Shown here: piece by piece, positions 22,035-23,252 of the stretch
Position numbering within the stretch: the first letter of the stretch is position 1
How the letters are laid out: every line of letters begins with the position of its first letter
Notes under the pieces: model-generated
What the model saw: only the letters and a program-made list of their open reading frames with translations
Databases searched by the model: none
What the model was told of the DNA's origin: nothing
Position numbers and translations under genes: made by a program
Assembly (NCBI GenBank): GCA_947461015.1
Contig: CANHIR010000008.1
Coordinates: forward strand, 1 to 23,252
DNA length: 23,252 bases
Source: Bacteroidota bacterium
Lineage (GTDB): Bacteria > Bacteroidota > Bacteroidia > Chitinophagales > Chitinophagaceae
Reading direction: 5' to 3'

Positions 22035-22093
22035 ATTAATCATCAGACGCTGAAGCGTCTTCTCCCCATAAACGGGTGACCTGATTTATTTTA
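22005..22093 (+). repeat. Imperfect tandem copy of the terminator's right half
   Basis: A 30-bp segment at 22005-22034 (loop, right stem arm and T-rich tail) recurs at 22064-22093 with a single difference (C22020 versus A22079). The second copy lacks the matching left arm, so it cannot form the same hairpin. The copies are 59 bp apart. Confidence 0.9.
22045..22060. repeat. Hairpin between the two terminator-segment copies
   Basis: AGACGC-TGAA-GCGTCT: a perfect 6-bp stem with a 4-base loop in the spacer between the duplicated terminator segments. No T-run follows directly (TCTCCCC), so it is not a terminator by itself. Confidence 0.6.
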
Positions 22094-22148
22094 TCTATAT
22101 AAGTGCGTTTTAGTTTTCCACCATTTTCTTTTTTGGTTCAATGAGTGC

Positions 22149-22156
22149 TATCTTCG
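22149..22156 (+). promoter_or_regulatory. Possible uvrD/pcrA promoter, -7 element
   Basis: TATCTTCG differs from TAnnTTTG at one base and sits four bases before the ATG at 22161, the same arrangement as at the MerC-like gene. Tentative. Confidence 0.35.
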
Positions 22157-22160
22157 TTGA

Positions 22161-23252
22161 ATGCAACAAGCGTATTTAAACGGACTCAACGATAGACAAA
22201 AAGAAGCAGTTTTACACATGAACGGGCCGCTCATGATTATTGCTGGTGCAGGTAGCGGTAAAACAAAAGTATTAACTTCTCGTATTGCCCACTTAATGAA
22301 TAGTGGGGTAGATTCTTTTAATATTTTAGCATTGACGTTTACCAATAAAGCGGCGGCTGAAATGAAGGAGCGTGTTGAAAAAGCGCTTGGTAACACAGAA
22401 GCAAGAAATTTATATATTGGTACCTTCCACAGTGTATTTGCAAGAATTTTAAGAGCAGAGGGATCTAAGCTAGGCTATCCGCAAAGCTTTACCATTTATG
22501 ACTCCGACGATTCTAAGTCGGTCTTAAAGCAGGTGATTAATGATATGGGCTTGGATGATAAATTATACAAACCCAATATTGTTTTAAATAGAATTTCTAG
22601 TGCAAAAAATGCACTGGTGGGTCCTGCCGAATATGCGATGGACAATTTTTTAAAGCAGGAAGATGCAAGAAGCAATCGTCCTCAAATTGCAGAAATTTAC
22701 GCAAGTTATGTAGCGCGTTGTTTTAAAAGCGGCGCCATGGATTTTGATGACTTGCTTTTTAAAATGCACGAGTTACTTCGTGACTTTCCTGAAGTATTAC
22801 ACAAATACCAACACAAGTTTAAATACATTTTAATTGATGAGTACCAGGATACCAATCCGGTACAATATCAAATTGCAAAACTATTGGCTGCAGTGCATGA
22901 AAATTTGTGTGTGGTGGGAGATGATGCACAAAGTATTTATAGCTTCCGTGGTGCAACCATTGAAAATATTTTACAGTTTCAAAAAGACTATGATGATGTT
23001 AAATTAGTGAAGTTGGAACAAAATTATCGTAGTAGTAAATCCATTATTGAGGTTGCCAATCAAGTAATCAAAAACAATAAAGGACAAATTCCAAAAGAGT
23101 TGTGGACCGATAATGATGAAGGCGATAAGATAAAATTGGTTCGCACCATGACCGATAACGAAGAAGGTAAATTTGTTGCGGATGCCATTCAAGAAAATAA
23201 ATTAAGAAACCATTTTTACAATAAGGACTTTGCTATTTTATATCGTACCAAT
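22161..23252 (+). CDS. UvrD/PcrA-type ATP-dependent DNA helicase (3' end outside window)
   Basis: Superfamily 1A 3'-5' DNA helicase acting in nucleotide excision and mismatch repair or in clearing recombinase. I translated 364 codons from ATG 22161 (MQQAYLNGLNDRQKEAV), open to the window edge; full proteins are about 720-780 aa. The Q-motif glutamine is in LNDRQKEAV (Q13); Walker A is AGAGSGKT (28-35); motif Ia is LALTFTNKAAAEMKERV; motif II is YILIDEYQDTN, with tyrosine where UvrD family members often have F; motif III is VVGDDAQSIYSFRGA. Visible sequence ends at ILYRTN at the edge of motif IV. These features fit UvrD/PcrA better than Rep or RecB, but subtype cannot be fixed from half a protein. 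Confidence 0.93.
   Translation, partial: MQQAYLNGLNDRQKEAVLHMNGPLMIIAGAGSGKTKVLTSRIAHLMNSGVDSFNILALTFTNKAAAEMKERVEKALGNTEARNLYIGTFHSVFARILRAEGSKLGYPQSFTIYDSDDSKSVLKQVINDMGLDDKLYKPNIVLNRISSAKNALVGPAEYAMDNFLKQEDARSNRPQIAEIYASYVARCFKSGAMDFDDLLFKMHELLRDFPEVLHKYQHKFKYILIDEYQDTNPVQYQIAKLLAAVHENLCVVGDDAQSIYSFRGATIENILQFQKDYDDVKLVKLEQNYRSSKSIIEVANQVIKNNKGQIPKELWTDNDEGDKIKLVRTMTDNEEGKFVADAIQENKLRNHFYNKDFAILYRTN

Noticed and set aside
1..23252. Mobile elements, prophage, defence system, CRISPR array, biosynthetic cluster
   Set aside because: No transposase, integrase, phage, nuclease-defence, cas, NRPS or PKS gene and no regularly spaced repeats were seen; nearly every gene belongs to a conserved family.

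Overview
The window is a compact, AT-rich bacterial chromosome segment made almost entirely of housekeeping genes. Several points indicate Bacteroidota, most likely Chitinophagales/Chitinophagaceae. Starts lack Shine-Dalgarno sequences. The promoter word TAnnTTTG, the Bacteroidota -7 element, recurs just upstream of many start codons. The gene content is also typical: a DUF4369/TlpA-type thioredoxin lipo- or periplasmic protein, a GH3-family protein beside lptB, tandem rhomboids followed by an EEP-family protein, a short LpxD paralog, and an OmpA-family lipoprotein. The family-level assignment is inference.

Layout. (1) 1-2045, minus strand: the 5' part of lysS (cut by the window edge) and an RluE-type pseudouridine synthase. 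The synthase is preceded by a strong intrinsic-terminator hairpin only 15 bp ahead of its start. (2) 2089-2476: the largest gene-free, very AT-rich stretch, with nested inverted repeats and one perfect DnaA-box match. (3) 2477-5489: lpxD-like acyltransferase (+), converging with and overlapping an SCO1/NAD-epimerase pair (-), then a divergent MerC-family membrane protein. (4) 5507-10942, minus strand: cysS, and an upstream tight cluster rlmD, rhomboid, degenerate rhomboid, EEP-family membrane protein. (5) 11023-13473: exported thioredoxin-fold protein (+) converging on metF (-) across a bidirectional terminator. (6) 13572-16851: lptB, GH3, a 68-aa three-helix membrane protein and a FabG-type reductase in one operon; it converges on adk (16948-17523, -) across a second bidirectional terminator. 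(7) 17641-23252, plus strand: exported MsrB, MurG-like glycosyltransferase, MnmH/SelU, small PlsC-like acyltransferase, OmpA lipoprotein, and the N-terminal part of a UvrD/PcrA helicase.

How the genes relate. Several concern translation and RNA modification (lysS, cysS, rluE, rlmD, mnmH). Others concern the envelope (lpxD-like, lptB, MurG-like glycosyltransferase, acyltransferase, OmpA, rhomboids) or redox and metal handling (SCO1, MerC-like, TlpA-like, MsrB). Apart from the operons described they look like independent units.

I found no transposase, integrase, phage gene, CRISPR array, toxin-antitoxin pair, rRNA or convincing tRNA. I see no clear new multi-gene system. The items most worth a second look are the catalytically degenerate rhomboid coupled to an intact one, the GH3/three-helix/reductase unit, the terminator-like leader of rluE, the duplicated terminator segment after ompA, and a set of promoters placed so close to start codons that the mRNAs would be nearly leaderless.
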